From positions 1 to 52,193 of the forward strand of contig NZ_JACUTY010000008.1 of assembly GCF_014859555.1 (NCBI RefSeq): a DNA stretch of 52,193 bases. Reading direction: 5' to 3'. Under the pieces are notes generated by a model. It saw nothing but the letters and a program-made list of their open reading frames with translations, made no database searches and was not told the origin of the DNA. The translations under genes and the position numbers were made by a program. Numbering within the stretch: position 1 is the first letter of the stretch; each line of letters opens with the position of its first letter. This document shows, piece by piece, positions 26,360 through 34,967 of the stretch. Source of the DNA: Thiomicrospira sp. (lineage in GTDB: Bacteria; Pseudomonadota; Gammaproteobacteria; Thiomicrospirales; Thiomicrospiraceae).

Positions 26360-27208
26360 TTAAATTTTTGGTTTCCCCAGTGCTTCAAGATGTTTCGTTA
26401 AAGCTTGCACTTCTTCTGGATCAGCCTTTTCTAAATCTTCATACAATTGGTCATAAGCATCATTAACAAGCTTATCAATCGCCGTCATTAAGAAAAAGTT
26501 CCGAGAACTTGCTTTAACTTCCTCTTGAGCACGTGGTTTTTGTTGCCATAAACGCTTTAACGCAGGATCCTGCTCAAACAAGGCATCTACCTTGTCCAAC
26601 AAACCATTTAAGGCCGATACGGTTTCGTATGGCCAATATGGACGTCCCCAACCATTTTCATAAAAAGCAAAACGATGCGCAATTGCTAAGTCAAACGCAT
26701 CCGCCATTCCCTCTAATCCAATAGACTCCGCCGTTTTTTTAGCACGTTCTATACGCTCTGGAGCCAAGATCGGTGCATCCGACATCCAGCGACCAAACAC
26801 CACCCAGGTGTTATTGCGCTCAATATACTCATATTGTCCGGTGCGATACGCCATCACATTCTCGGCTGTTACAATATATTCAAGGTTAGGTTGATCAAGT
26901 TTTCTGGTGTCTTCCCAGCGCTCCCAGCCTTCTCCGTAATCGCTTTGTCTGTCAGGTAGATTAATCGCTACCGGCGTACAAAAGGCACCGTAGTCATGAC
27001 CTTCTACATAATCTTCTACTGAGATTTGGTAATCGCCCGACTCTAAAACACGCGTGACCTTACCCACAATAAAGGCATCGTCACGAATCGTAGTAGATGG
27101 AAAACCCACAAAAACACGATCGTCTAGTTTAAAATTTTGCGCGTAAACGTTACCCATTACTAAGAGCAACAGCCATAACCCAATTTTAGTTTGCTTGAAA
27201 AAAGTCAC
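26360..27208 (-). CDS. Secreted protein of unknown function, in an operon with usp
   Basis: This is a 282-residue protein that I do not recognise. The start is GTG with GAGGAG about seven bases upstream. A signal peptide spans residues 1-23 (WLLLLVMG core, cleavage after VYA). The first mature ~60 residues (LDDRVFVGFPST, VGKVTRVLESGDYQI) look like a small SH3- or Tudor-like beta-barrel. The remainder is helical and rich in Trp, Tyr and Glu, with a W.RPYWPYETVSALN segment. There is a single Cys in the mature part. It begins three bases after the universal stress protein stop, so the pair is co-transcribed. A stress-related envelope role is only an inference from this linkage. Confidence 0.7.
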   Translation of the reverse strand: MTFFKQTKIGLWLLLLVMGNVYAQNFKLDDRVFVGFPSTTIRDDAFIVGKVTRVLESGDYQISVEDYVEGHDYGAFCTPVAINLPDRQSDYGEGWERWEDTRKLDQPNLEYIVTAENVMAYRTGQYEYIERNNTWVVFGRWMSDAPILAPERIERAKKTAESIGLEGMADAFDLAIAHRFAFYENGWGRPYWPYETVSALNGLLDKVDALFEQDPALKRLWQQKPRAQEEVKASSRNFFLMTAIDKLVNDAYDQLYEDLEKADPEEVQALTKHLEALGKPKI

Positions 27209-27211
27209 AAC

Positions 27212-27664
27212 TTACTCCTCAATCTTAACGGCCAGCACATCACAAGCCGCTTCGTGCAAGATGGCATCAGCTGTCGAGCCAATTAAACGTTGCAAACCCG
27301 AAATGCCACGACGTCCGATCACAATCAAATCCGCATTCATCTGCTGAGCTTTAGCAATCACCTCAACTCTCGGAACACCGCTGATCACTTGGCAAGCCGT
27401 TGGCTCAATGCCATTTTGATCGGCCAAGACTTCCAAACGTTTTTGAGCGGCCTTATAAAGCTTATCGCCCAGCTCATCGTCCCAAATTCCTGGCATCCCG
27501 GTAATCGCAATATCTTCCAAAACCGGATAAGTCGGAATTTCAGTGACATGAATCACACTGAGATCCGCATCGTAAACTTGCGCCATTTGTTTAGCACGCT
27601 GTAAAGCTTGACCACTGTGTTGTGAAAAATCGATGGCCACAAGAATGGTTTTATAGTTATGCAT
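27212..27664 (-). CDS. Universal stress protein, UspA family
   Basis: This is a 150-residue single-domain protein. It begins with the typical TILVAIDFSQHS strand-loop and ends with the ATP-binding signature GRRGISGLQRLIGST (G-2X-G-9X-G-S/T), then CDVLAVK. It is therefore an ATP-binding subtype like MJ0577. UspA proteins accumulate under starvation and other stresses. A secreted-protein gene is in the same transcript three bases downstream. The ~110-base gap to tsaB contains an AT-rich stretch but no promoter I can place. Confidence 0.92.
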   Translation of the reverse strand: MHNYKTILVAIDFSQHSGQALQRAKQMAQVYDADLSVIHVTEIPTYPVLEDIAITGMPGIWDDELGDKLYKAAQKRLEVLADQNGIEPTACQVISGVPRVEVIAKAQQMNADLIVIGRRGISGLQRLIGSTADAILHEAACDVLAVKIEE

Positions 27665-27778
27665 TTTTCTTCCTTTTTTACACAGTTTCTGTGGATAAGA
27701 TTGTTAGCAACTCTTTAAATCTAGCAAAAACTTCAATAAAGTCTAGTGGATGCTGGCGATTGCCCATTTTTTTGGCAA

Positions 27779-28432
27779 TCATGAACTCACTGACGGTCTC
27801 AAATAAACTGGCTGAGGAATAAAGTCGGCCAAATACCTTGACTGTCCCACCTCACTCAAAGCCAGTCTGGCTAAGGCTTCCGCTTGAGGTACAGCCTTAA
27901 CCCAATTAGCGAAACAAGCGACTAGTTCCGGGTAAGTCTCAGCAATATCACCGACACCGTTTAAACCTGCTGCAAAGGCTTTAAAGTCATCTGGCTTGAC
28001 CAATTTCGGCGGTTTGGCCGTCATTTTTGCATGTTGTGGATCAAATTCACAAGACTGAACGTAAATCTCACCCATTCGAGCGTCTAAACACGCCCACCAA
28101 GTCGTTTTTCCAGTGGCTTCATAAGCTTGATAAGCTAAGGCTTTTAAAGAAGAAATCGCCAAAACCGGTTTATTCCAACCCAATGCTAAACCCTGCACCA
28201 CACCTGCCGCAATTCTCAAACCGGTAAAAGCACCGGGTCCTTCGCCAAATACTAAGGCCTCAATCTGCGCTGGCTCGATACCGGCTTGTTGCATCACCTT
28301 ATCAACCATCGGCAGAATAAGCTGAGCATGCTGTTGTGGCGCAAACTCAGCACAAGTGTATGCTTTATCGTTTACGATCAAACTGGCCGCGCAATTCGCT
28401 GTCGCGCTTTCTACCGCTAATACAATACTCAT
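27779..28432 (-). CDS. tsaB: tRNA threonylcarbamoyladenosine complex subunit TsaB
   Basis: This 217-residue protein has an ASKHA-type fold. The N-terminal AVESATANCAASL is the first strand with the ATPase-like loop. Q.HAQLILPM corresponds to the conserved H-S-x-x-L-P region, and FGEGPGAFTGLRIA.GVVQGLA is the family signature. TsaB scaffolds TsaD for the t6A37 modification needed to decode ANN codons. It follows yoaA (24-base gap), as in E. coli, where the two genes are also neighbours. Confidence 0.95.
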   Translation of the reverse strand: MSIVLAVESATANCAASLIVNDKAYTCAEFAPQQHAQLILPMVDKVMQQAGIEPAQIEALVFGEGPGAFTGLRIAAGVVQGLALGWNKPVLAISSLKALAYQAYEATGKTTWWACLDARMGEIYVQSCEFDPQHAKMTAKPPKLVKPDDFKAFAAGLNGVGDIAETYPELVACFANWVKAVPQAEALARLALSEVGQSRYLADFIPQPVYLRPSVSS

Positions 28433-28456
28433 GCTTTACTCATCACTTTTTTAAAC

Positions 28457-30385
28457 TCATTCCAAGTCTTGCTGGGCTTTTAATAAGGCCAAGGCTTGCT
28501 CTGGCTCAAACACCCAAGGAAAATTTGGCAAGCTATCAATAATACTCTGACCATATCGTTTAGTGGTTAAACGTGGATCACACAACATTAACACGCCTCG
28601 GTCAGTCTGGTCACGAATCAAACGTCCACTGCCTTGTTTTAAAGCCATCACCGCCTCAGGCAATTGAAAATGCGCAAAGCCGTTCAGACCTTTTTGCTTT
28701 AAATAACTTTCGCGTGCTTGCACCAATGGATCATCAGGAGGCGAAAACGGAATCCGGTCAATAATCACCAATTGTAGCGCTTTGCCTTTAACATCGACCC
28801 CTTCCCAAAAACTGCTGGTACCTAATAGTAACGCGGATTCTTCGGATTTAAAACGCTCTAATAATAGATTTTTAGGCGCTTCACCCTGTACCAACAAGGG
28901 ACCCGACCAGTGTTTTTGCAAAATGGCTTGGGCTTCACCCAACGCACGAAAACTGGTAAATAATAAAAAGGCACGCCCTTGGCTGGCTTTTAGTAACGGC
29001 CAAGCGGCTCTTAAACATATTTTAATATAATTAGGATCGCGCGGCTCGGGTAAACCGAGCGGATGATAAACCACGCCTTGTTTGGCATAATCAAAGGGGC
29101 TGGGCCAAACTGCGGTTTGGGCCGTATATAAACCTAAACGTTGCTGAAAATAATCAAATTGATGACGAACACTTAGTGTGGCAGACGTAAATATCCAGGC
29201 GCCACCAATAGACTCGCGTTGACGTTTAAACGGTTCAGCCACGCTTAACGGCGTCATATTAAGCTTAAATCGGGCTTGGGAAGACTCCGCCCAGCGTACC
29301 TCGGTTTCTTTTTCGGTTTCTAACCAAGCTTTTAGCTGTTTTTCGATTTCTTGGGTGCGTTTAGCCACGGCGGCTAACAGTTTGCCGCGTTCCTCCAAAC
29401 CTTTTAAGTGATCGGCTAATGCGCCCAAATGGTTTAACAGGCGCTTTAAACTGACTAAAAACACATCGGTGCTGGATAACTGTTGCCAAGTCCAGCGTTT
29501 TTCCCACTTGCCTAGGGCCTCATTCACCAGTTTGATTTGTTCGGCGAGCAAGTTAACCCGGTCAATTAAGTCTTCAGATTCGGGTGATTCTTGCAGTTTG
29601 GCTTGTTTAATATCACGACACAACTCATCGAGTTGATGGCGTGATACCGAGAAACCTAAAAACTGAGCCGCAATATCCGGAAGCTGATGAGCTTCATCAA
29701 AAATGGTAACATCTGCATTCGGCAATAATTCGCCAAAGCCTTGTTCACGCAAAGCTAGGTCGGCGCAAAACAAATGATGATTAACCACTAATACTTGGGC
29801 GTCATTGGCTTTTTGTTTCATTTGGGGATAAAAACAATCGGCTTCTTTCTGACAGCCGACCGCTTGACAGAATTCCAACCGAGCACAGACTTTTCGCCAA
29901 ATAGGATCACTTTCTTCAACTTTAATGCATTCGGCTAAATCACCGGTTTTGGTTTTACCTGACCAGTCGCGAATATCCGATAATTTTTGCCAATCCGATT
30001 TATTGTTCTGTTCTTGCGTTTCGGCTAAGGCCAAGCGTTGATTGCATAAGTAGTTTTCTCGGCCTTTAAATAAAACAATTTGGCCCTTTAAACCGCATAC
30101 TTTTTTAAGCAAGGGCAAATCTTTATCTACCAGCTGTTGCTGAAGTGTTTTGGTCGCGGTGGATACGATGACTTTTTTGCCTGATAACAGCGCCGGAATT
30201 AAATAGGCAAAAGTTTTGCCGGTGCCGGTGCCGGCTTCGGCAATCAACGTGGCTTCGGCTTCAATTGCTTGCGCAATCTGCTGAGCCATGTCAATTTGAG
30301 CATCACGAACGCCAAAGTCTTTGATCGTTTGCTCCAAGCCCCCGCCTGCCTTCAAAAAGGCTTCCACCTTATTTTGCAACGCCAA
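28457..30385 (-). CDS. yoaA: DinG/XPD-family iron-sulfur helicase YoaA
   Basis: This 642-residue protein has Walker A EAGTGTGKT (50-58), a DEAH box (FDEAHQLPD) and the late helicase motif QGSGRLIRD. Four cysteines of the XPD-type 4Fe-4S domain are visible at about 114 (YLCNQR), 173, 178 and 184 (CQAVGCQKEADC). YoaA in E. coli is a 5'-3' DNA helicase that works with the HolC subunit to rescue stalled forks. The start is TTG with AAGGG six bases upstream, and no better ATG exists. The tsaB-adjacent position favours YoaA over DinG. Confidence 0.92.
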   Translation of the reverse strand: MALQNKVEAFLKAGGGLEQTIKDFGVRDAQIDMAQQIAQAIEAEATLIAEAGTGTGKTFAYLIPALLSGKKVIVSTATKTLQQQLVDKDLPLLKKVCGLKGQIVLFKGRENYLCNQRLALAETQEQNNKSDWQKLSDIRDWSGKTKTGDLAECIKVEESDPIWRKVCARLEFCQAVGCQKEADCFYPQMKQKANDAQVLVVNHHLFCADLALREQGFGELLPNADVTIFDEAHQLPDIAAQFLGFSVSRHQLDELCRDIKQAKLQESPESEDLIDRVNLLAEQIKLVNEALGKWEKRWTWQQLSSTDVFLVSLKRLLNHLGALADHLKGLEERGKLLAAVAKRTQEIEKQLKAWLETEKETEVRWAESSQARFKLNMTPLSVAEPFKRQRESIGGAWIFTSATLSVRHQFDYFQQRLGLYTAQTAVWPSPFDYAKQGVVYHPLGLPEPRDPNYIKICLRAAWPLLKASQGRAFLLFTSFRALGEAQAILQKHWSGPLLVQGEAPKNLLLERFKSEESALLLGTSSFWEGVDVKGKALQLVIIDRIPFSPPDDPLVQARESYLKQKGLNGFAHFQLPEAVMALKQGSGRLIRDQTDRGVLMLCDPRLTTKRYGQSIIDSLPNFPWVFEPEQALALLKAQQDLE

Positions 30386-30496
30386 TTTTCACCCTTCACA
30401 TCCTTAAAATCGATTAAAAAGTATCCTAACCTTAACGGTTGAAGCGACTAGCATAACCAATAATCACTTTATTTCAATCAAAATCCCGATCAATAC

Positions 30497-30525
30497 TAGA
30501 CAAAGCCCCTACAAGCCAGTAGAAT
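30497..30525 (+). promoter_or_regulatory. Candidate promoter of the L36 gene
   Basis: TAGACA (30497-30502) and TAGAAT (30520-30525) are 17 bases apart and about 55 bases upstream of the ATG. The leader contains TTCAAATTTGAA and GAGTT-GTGA-AACTC, which are small self-complementary stretches. I see no clear Zur box. Confidence 0.55.
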
Positions 30526-30578
30526 TCGCGTTTCAAATTTGAATCGAGTTGTGAAACTCATTAACCTAGGTAATTATC

Positions 30579-30704
30579 ATGAAAATTTTATCTTCATTGA
30601 AATCAGCGAAAACTCGCCATAAAGATTGTCAAATTGTACGTCGTCGTGGCAAGGTGTATGTGATCTGCAAAACAAACCCGAAATTCAAAGCTCGTCAGCG
30701 TTAA
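30579..30704 (+). CDS. rpmJ: Ribosomal protein bL36, zinc-free (type B, YkgO-like)
   Basis: This 41-residue protein contains the L36 core [16 protein letters not shown] and ends NPKFKARQR. The zinc-binding pattern of the ordinary form (two Cys near the N-terminus, one Cys, one His) is incomplete. Only Cys17 and Cys30 remain, and the first Cys and the His positions are Arg and Lys. The N-terminus [14 protein letters not shown] is that of the type B paralogue. Type B proteins replace the zinc form under zinc limitation in E. coli. Whether this organism has both forms cannot be told here. It has its own promoter and terminator. Confidence 0.95.
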   Translation: MKILSSLKSAKTRHKDCQIVRRRGKVYVICKTNPKFKARQR

Positions 30705-30731
30705 TATTTAACGTTTATTTGCTTTAAATAA

Positions 30732-30763
30732 AAAAGCCGTCCTGATCAGACGGCTTTTTTTTT
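30732..30763 (+). terminator. Intrinsic terminator of rpmJ
   Basis: AGCCGTC pairs with GACGGCT around CTGATCA, followed by nine or more T. An A-run on the left side gives it some bidirectional capacity. Confidence 0.92.
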
Positions 30764-30804
30764 GCCTAACATTTAATTTAAGACGGCATTTGTCTAAATT
30801 ACTC

Positions 30805-30826
30805 AAAGCACCAGGCCTGGTGCTTT
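30805..30826. repeat. Iterated palindrome, 22-base perfect copy
   Basis: The core is at 30811-30820, and flanking AAAGCA/TGCTTT extends the symmetry to 22 bases. It lies between the rpmJ terminator and the convergent cheV end, in non-coding DNA. Confidence 0.92.
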
Positions 30827-30854
30827 AGAATCCCTGTAGACATTAAATTATTAG

Positions 30855-31835
30855 TTAGCTAAGGCGGACAAAGTCCTTTTGAGCCTGTTGCAAGGTTTTT
30901 ACAATCAAATCCGTATCTACCTTACCAATAAAGTAATTCGCGCCCATCTCAATGACCTCACGGCTATTGTTATCGCTGGTCATCGAAGTATGCACGATAA
31001 TCGGTAAATTACGGGTTTTAGGGTTAACTCTTAACTCTTTAATCACCGTGTGACCCGAAGCCACAGGCATTTCCAAGTCGGTAAAAATAACCGAAATGTC
31101 GTCCAGGTTAGGTTGTTTAGCAATATAGTCCAACATTAAACGACCGTTATCAAACCCTTGTGATCGCAAACCAAGCTGCTCAAACACCATAGCCATGTAT
31201 TTTTGGATCGACTTACTGTCTTCAGCAAACAAAATCTGACGTTTTTTCATGGCCGAGCTAAACTGAACTTTAGACGCATCGACTTCTTTGGCGGATGAAA
31301 ATATCTTTTTCGCCATGACGGGCATGGCTTCAATCAATAGTTTCTCAATATCCAGAATATAGCACAGAGTTTCACTGCCTTCGAGATAGGTATGGTTAAC
31401 AATTTGATTGCGATTAACGTCTACATTGTAGTTTCCGGCCGGATGAATATTAGTCCATTCTTTTTCTTCGACACCATGAATATGCGCGACACGCAAACCA
31501 ATAAAGTTGCGACTAAAGTCGGCCACGATAATAATCGACTTTGCACGTTCTTCATCAGTCATATCGAACCCCATCCACTTGGGCAAATCAATTACCGGAA
31601 GATAGGTTCCGCGCAATTCAATCATGCCTTCAATCAGCGGATTACTATCTGGCATTTCAGACACGGGATACGCGCGGGCTTCCAAAACTTCGCGCACCTT
31701 AAATACGTTCATGCCGTAATAAGACGGTTCTCTTTGATTGGGTTGTGGAAACCGAACTTGAAAAACCATCAAACTTAACTGATTGTTTTTACTTAAATTA
31801 GCGGTCTTTTCAATTTGTTCCAGCGTTGTACTCAT
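30855..31835 (-). CDS. cheV: CheV-type chemotaxis coupling protein (CheW + receiver)
   Basis: This 326-residue protein has two domains. A CheW-like domain (about 20-175, with GMNVFKVREVLE and IEGMIELRGTYLPVIDL) couples chemoreceptors to CheA. A C-terminal receiver domain (about 200-320) has the acidic pocket in FAEDSK, phosphoacceptor Asp253 in FTDLEMP and the conserved Lys in FIGKVD. It is therefore a phosphorylatable adaptor used for adaptation. No other che gene is in the window. It sits downstream of rnhB where dnaE would be found in many relatives, and appears to be transcribed on its own. Confidence 0.93.
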   Translation of the reverse strand: MSTTLEQIEKTANLSKNNQLSLMVFQVRFPQPNQREPSYYGMNVFKVREVLEARAYPVSEMPDSNPLIEGMIELRGTYLPVIDLPKWMGFDMTDEERAKSIIIVADFSRNFIGLRVAHIHGVEEKEWTNIHPAGNYNVDVNRNQIVNHTYLEGSETLCYILDIEKLLIEAMPVMAKKIFSSAKEVDASKVQFSSAMKKRQILFAEDSKSIQKYMAMVFEQLGLRSQGFDNGRLMLDYIAKQPNLDDISVIFTDLEMPVASGHTVIKELRVNPKTRNLPIIVHTSMTSDNNSREVIEMGANYFIGKVDTDLIVKTLQQAQKDFVRLS

Positions 31836-31918
31836 CCGATATCACCTGTTTTAATTAGGGTTTATTGGCCTTATCTTAATACCAATCCCCAAAGATAAAA
31901 AGCCCAGACGGCCAGAAA

Positions 31919-32539
31919 CTAACTAATTTGATTTTTCTCAAGCCATTGTCTAACCGGCTTAAAACTGCTTCGATAGCCTTCAATTAAACCGTAACGTTCA
32001 ATCGCAGCTAAATGCTCAACCGTCGGATAACCTTTATGACGATCAAATCCGTAATCGGGATATTGAGCGTGCAGTTGCATCATTTGCTCATCACGATAGA
32101 CTTTGGCTAAAATCGACGCCGCACTAATTTCAGCAATTAGAGCGTCGCCTTTAACAATCGCCCGGCAGTCGCAGGATAACTCGGGACAGCGATTGCCATC
32201 CACTAGAACCACATCAAACGGCTGAGTTAAAGCTTCAACACTTTGACGCATCGCGAGCATGGTGGCTTGCAATATATTAATGTCGTCAATGGTCTTGGCA
32301 CAAACCCCTATTACCGCGTAATCGAGCGCCACTTCACGAATTTTTTCAGCCATCTCGACACGTTGGACATGCGTCATTTTTTTAGAATCTTTTAATTGCA
32401 AACGACAGTCGGCTGGCAAAATAACGGCCGCCGCAACCACTTCGCCCACTAACGGGCCGCGACCAACCTCGTCTACCCCCACTCGGATAATACCAGGCCT
32501 GGTGGTTAAGGATGCCTCAAATAAACTGGCTTGCTGCAT
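31919..32539 (-). CDS. rnhB: Ribonuclease HII
   Basis: This 206-residue enzyme cleaves RNA in RNA-DNA hybrids and single ribonucleotides embedded in DNA. Catalytic Asp23 and Glu24 are in VGVDEVGRGPLVGEV. The third Asp is in VLVDGNRCP and a fourth in the AKVYRDEQM helix. HKGYPT, which is conserved near the end, is present. The first base of its ATG follows the lpxB... supercluster directly: the rnhB stop is last, and its ATG lies immediately next to the lpxB stop on the minus strand. One exact copy of the repeat lies in the N-terminal ~15 codons, which are not conserved. Confidence 0.96.
   Translation of the reverse strand: MQQASLFEASLTTRPGIIRVGVDEVGRGPLVGEVVAAAVILPADCRLQLKDSKKMTHVQRVEMAEKIREVALDYAVIGVCAKTIDDINILQATMLAMRQSVEALTQPFDVVLVDGNRCPELSCDCRAIVKGDALIAEISAASILAKVYRDEQMMQLHAQYPDYGFDRHKGYPTVEHLAAIERYGLIEGYRSSFKPVRQWLEKNQIS
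32492..32503. repeat. Iterated palindrome inside rnhB
   Basis: Core at 32493-32502, read as T-R-P-G. This is the only copy in the window in this codon phase, and it lies in the variable N-terminus before the catalytic DEVGRG motif. Confidence 0.9.
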
Positions 32540-33697
32540 TTAATTAAGCTCAGCCCAATCAACTACCGCTTGAGCGGCCAATGAAGCACTGTCTTGTTTA
32601 AGCGCGGTTCGCTGCACACGGAAGGCTTTTAGCTGGGTTTCTCGGCGGCTTTTATCGAGCATTAAACGCCCCAATTCTAACGCAAGTTTATCGGGTGTGA
32701 CATCATGTTGAATCAACTCAACAACGACATCTTGCTGAGCCAAAATATTAGGCAATCCAATCCACTTGGAGATCGCTAAACGCTTCATAATCCAATAGGA
32801 AATAGGGTGAACTTTGATCGCAATCAGCATCGGACGCATCATTAAAGCCGCCTGCAAAGTCGCCGTGCCCGAGGTTACAATCATCTGATCACAGGCTTCC
32901 ATTACAGTTTGTGCTTGTTGATCTACCAATTTTATCGGTAATTTTGAGCCATAAAGTTTCACTGACACTTCAATGCGCTCACGCGCACGCTGATGTACAC
33001 ACGGAATGACAAACTGCATAGTGGGATGAATCAAAGCCAGCTTTTTGGCGGCTTGTATATAAATATCCACCATGCGATCAATTTCGCTCATACGTGAACC
33101 AGGCAACAGCGCTGTGACGGGTACATCCAGAGACAAGCCTAAGGTTTGACGAGCTTGCACCGCATTGGGTTCATTTGGGACTTGATTCGCTAGTGGATGA
33201 CCCACAAACTTGACCGGAATCTGATAACGTTCATATATCTCGGGTTCAAATGGAAACAGCACCAACACGCCATCAACTGATTTTTTAATATTATGTAAAC
33301 GTTTTTCACGCCAGGCCCATACCGAAGGCCCCACATAGTGAATGGTTTTTAAACCGGCTTGTTTAAGCTGGCGTTCAACATAGAAATTAAAATCCGGCGC
33401 GTCAATACCGATAAAAGCATCCGGTTTAAGCTCGAGTAGTTTTTGAATTAAGTGTTTTCTGAGACGGAGTAATTTTGGCAAATGTTTAAGAACTTCAAAC
33501 AACCCCATTACCGAAAGCGTCTCCATTGCAAACCAACTTTCTAAACCTTCCTGTTGCATATTTGGGCCGCCAATCCCAACAAAACGTGCGTCAGGATAAC
33601 GAGCTTTCAAGCCTCTTATTAAGTCAGCGCCCAATAAGTCTCCTGAGCTTTCACCGGCAACTAATGCAAAAGTGGGTTGAAATTGGTGGTCATTCAT
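32540..33697 (-). CDS. lpxB: Lipid-A-disaccharide synthase
   Basis: This 385-residue GT19 glycosyltransferase joins lipid X and UDP-diacylglucosamine. It has the N-terminal GESSGDLLGADLI, IGIDAPDFN, YVGPSVWAWRE and LPGSRMSEIDRM, and ends with the VTSGTATLQAALM nucleotide-binding segment. All are in the order of E. coli LpxB (382 residues). It directly precedes rnhB with no gap and follows lpxA by 9 bases, as part of lpxD-fabZ-lpxA-lpxB. Confidence 0.97.
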   Translation of the reverse strand: MNDHQFQPTFALVAGESSGDLLGADLIRGLKARYPDARFVGIGGPNMQQEGLESWFAMETLSVMGLFEVLKHLPKLLRLRKHLIQKLLELKPDAFIGIDAPDFNFYVERQLKQAGLKTIHYVGPSVWAWREKRLHNIKKSVDGVLVLFPFEPEIYERYQIPVKFVGHPLANQVPNEPNAVQARQTLGLSLDVPVTALLPGSRMSEIDRMVDIYIQAAKKLALIHPTMQFVIPCVHQRARERIEVSVKLYGSKLPIKLVDQQAQTVMEACDQMIVTSGTATLQAALMMRPMLIAIKVHPISYWIMKRLAISKWIGLPNILAQQDVVVELIQHDVTPDKLALELGRLMLDKSRRETQLKAFRVQRTALKQDSASLAAQAVVDWAELN

Positions 33698-33706
33698 AAC
33701 AGTTCA

Positions 33707-34477
33707 TTAACGCACAATACCGCGTTCAGCCTGCTGAATGAAGTTAATCAGAGAGTCAAGTGTGCCCTTGTCATCGTTGAATGATTTGATTTGCGCTAAC
33801 GCATCATCCAGCTTTAATCCACTTCGATACAATGCACGATAAGATTTTTTTACTAGGCTTAATTGATCTCGATCGTAACCGCGACGCTTTAAGCCTTCTA
33901 AATTCACCCCACGAGGTTGGGCTAAGTTTCCAGAAACCACTACATAATCGGGTACATCTTGATTGATCACACTGCCCATACCGCAAAAACTATGGGCGCC
34001 GATGTTGCAAAACTGGTGAACCAAGGTATATCCACCCAAAATAGCCCAATCGCTAACGGTTACATGACCTGCCAAAGCGGTCGCATTGGCGAAAATAGTA
34101 TGGCTGCCGATGACACAATCGTGTGCGATATGCACCCCGGCCATAATCCAGTTGTCATCGCCAATCAAAGTTTCACCACGATCTTGCGTAGTACCACGAT
34201 TTACCGTCACATTTTCGCGGAATGTATTGCCATTGCCAATCACTAGCGTAGTGGGCTCATCACGATATTTTTTATCTTGTGGCGCCGCGCCAATCGAGCA
34301 AAATTGGAAAAAATGGTTGGCTTGCCCTATCGTGGTTGGTCCCGTAATTACAACATGCGGCTCTAATACACAATCGGCCGCTATGACAACATTGGCTCCT
34401 ATTACACAATAGGCCCCAATTTTAACGCCTTCGGCTATTTGGGCACTTTCATCAATAATGGCTGTTGGATGAATCAA
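33707..34477 (-). CDS. lpxA: UDP-N-acetylglucosamine O-acyltransferase
   Basis: I place the start at the TTG at 34477, giving 256 residues beginning M-I-H-P-T-A, the usual LpxA N-terminus. AAGGTG from the end of fabZ lies seven bases upstream. A longer frame would start inside fabZ. The protein is a left-handed parallel beta-helix of hexapeptide repeats, with the catalytic His in IAHDCVIG and a C-terminal helical domain (GLKRRGYDRDQL). It transfers the 3-hydroxyacyl chain in the first step of lipid A synthesis. It lies 4 bases after the fabZ stop. Confidence 0.95.
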   Translation of the reverse strand: MIHPTAIIDESAQIAEGVKIGAYCVIGANVVIAADCVLEPHVVITGPTTIGQANHFFQFCSIGAAPQDKKYRDEPTTLVIGNGNTFRENVTVNRGTTQDRGETLIGDDNWIMAGVHIAHDCVIGSHTIFANATALAGHVTVSDWAILGGYTLVHQFCNIGAHSFCGMGSVINQDVPDYVVVSGNLAQPRGVNLEGLKRRGYDRDQLSLVKKSYRALYRSGLKLDDALAQIKSFNDDKGTLDSLINFIQQAERGIVR

Positions 34478-34481
34478 TCTA

Positions 34482-34919
34482 TTACACCTTTCTTTCCGCA
34501 CACATGAGATCGGCTGAGGCAATCACTTTGCCATCAATACGTGTTTCACATACAAACTTCCATATACCGCGTTTATTGCCCGTGGTACGCACTTCAAAAT
34601 CCAAACGATCACCCGGAATCGCCGGTTGTCTAAAACGACAGTTATCGATGGCGGCTAGATAGTACATCGTATCACCGTCGGGTTTTACTTCTTGGGTTTT
34701 GAAAGCCAGAATGCCAGTACATTGCGCCATCGCTTCTACAATCATAACGCCCGGCATAATCGGATTATTTGGAAAGTGGCCGGTAAATTGTGGTTCATTA
34801 AACGTCACATTTTTATAAGCTTTTAAGTATTGCCCTGATTCAAACTCGGTCACCCGGTCAACTAATAAAAACGGGTAACGGTGCGGTAAGTATTCAAAAA
34901 TATCTTTAACGTTAAGCAT
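34482..34919 (-). CDS. fabZ: 3-hydroxyacyl-[acyl-carrier-protein] dehydratase FabZ
   Basis: The ATG at 34919 gives 145 residues starting [23 protein letters not shown]-like (first ~23 residues), which is the canonical FabZ N-terminus. A TTG five codons earlier is possible but poorly placed. The hot-dog fold has catalytic His in [11 protein letters not shown] and Glu in VMIVEAMAQ. The enzyme dehydrates 3-hydroxyacyl-ACP in fatty-acid elongation and competes with LpxA and LpxD for the same substrate, hence its conserved place between them. Confidence 0.96.
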   Translation of the reverse strand: MLNVKDIFEYLPHRYPFLLVDRVTEFESGQYLKAYKNVTFNEPQFTGHFPNNPIMPGVMIVEAMAQCTGILAFKTQEVKPDGDTMYYLAAIDNCRFRQPAIPGDRLDFEVRTTGNKRGIWKFVCETRIDGKVIASADLMCAERKV

Positions 34920-34967
34920 GAGTATGGATTCCAAGTTATATTATATATTCTTTACAGCAAACGAAAT

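Noticed and set aside
31880-31918. Terminator between rnhB and cheV
   Set aside because: A GC-rich patch followed by T is present, but I could not pair a convincing stem.
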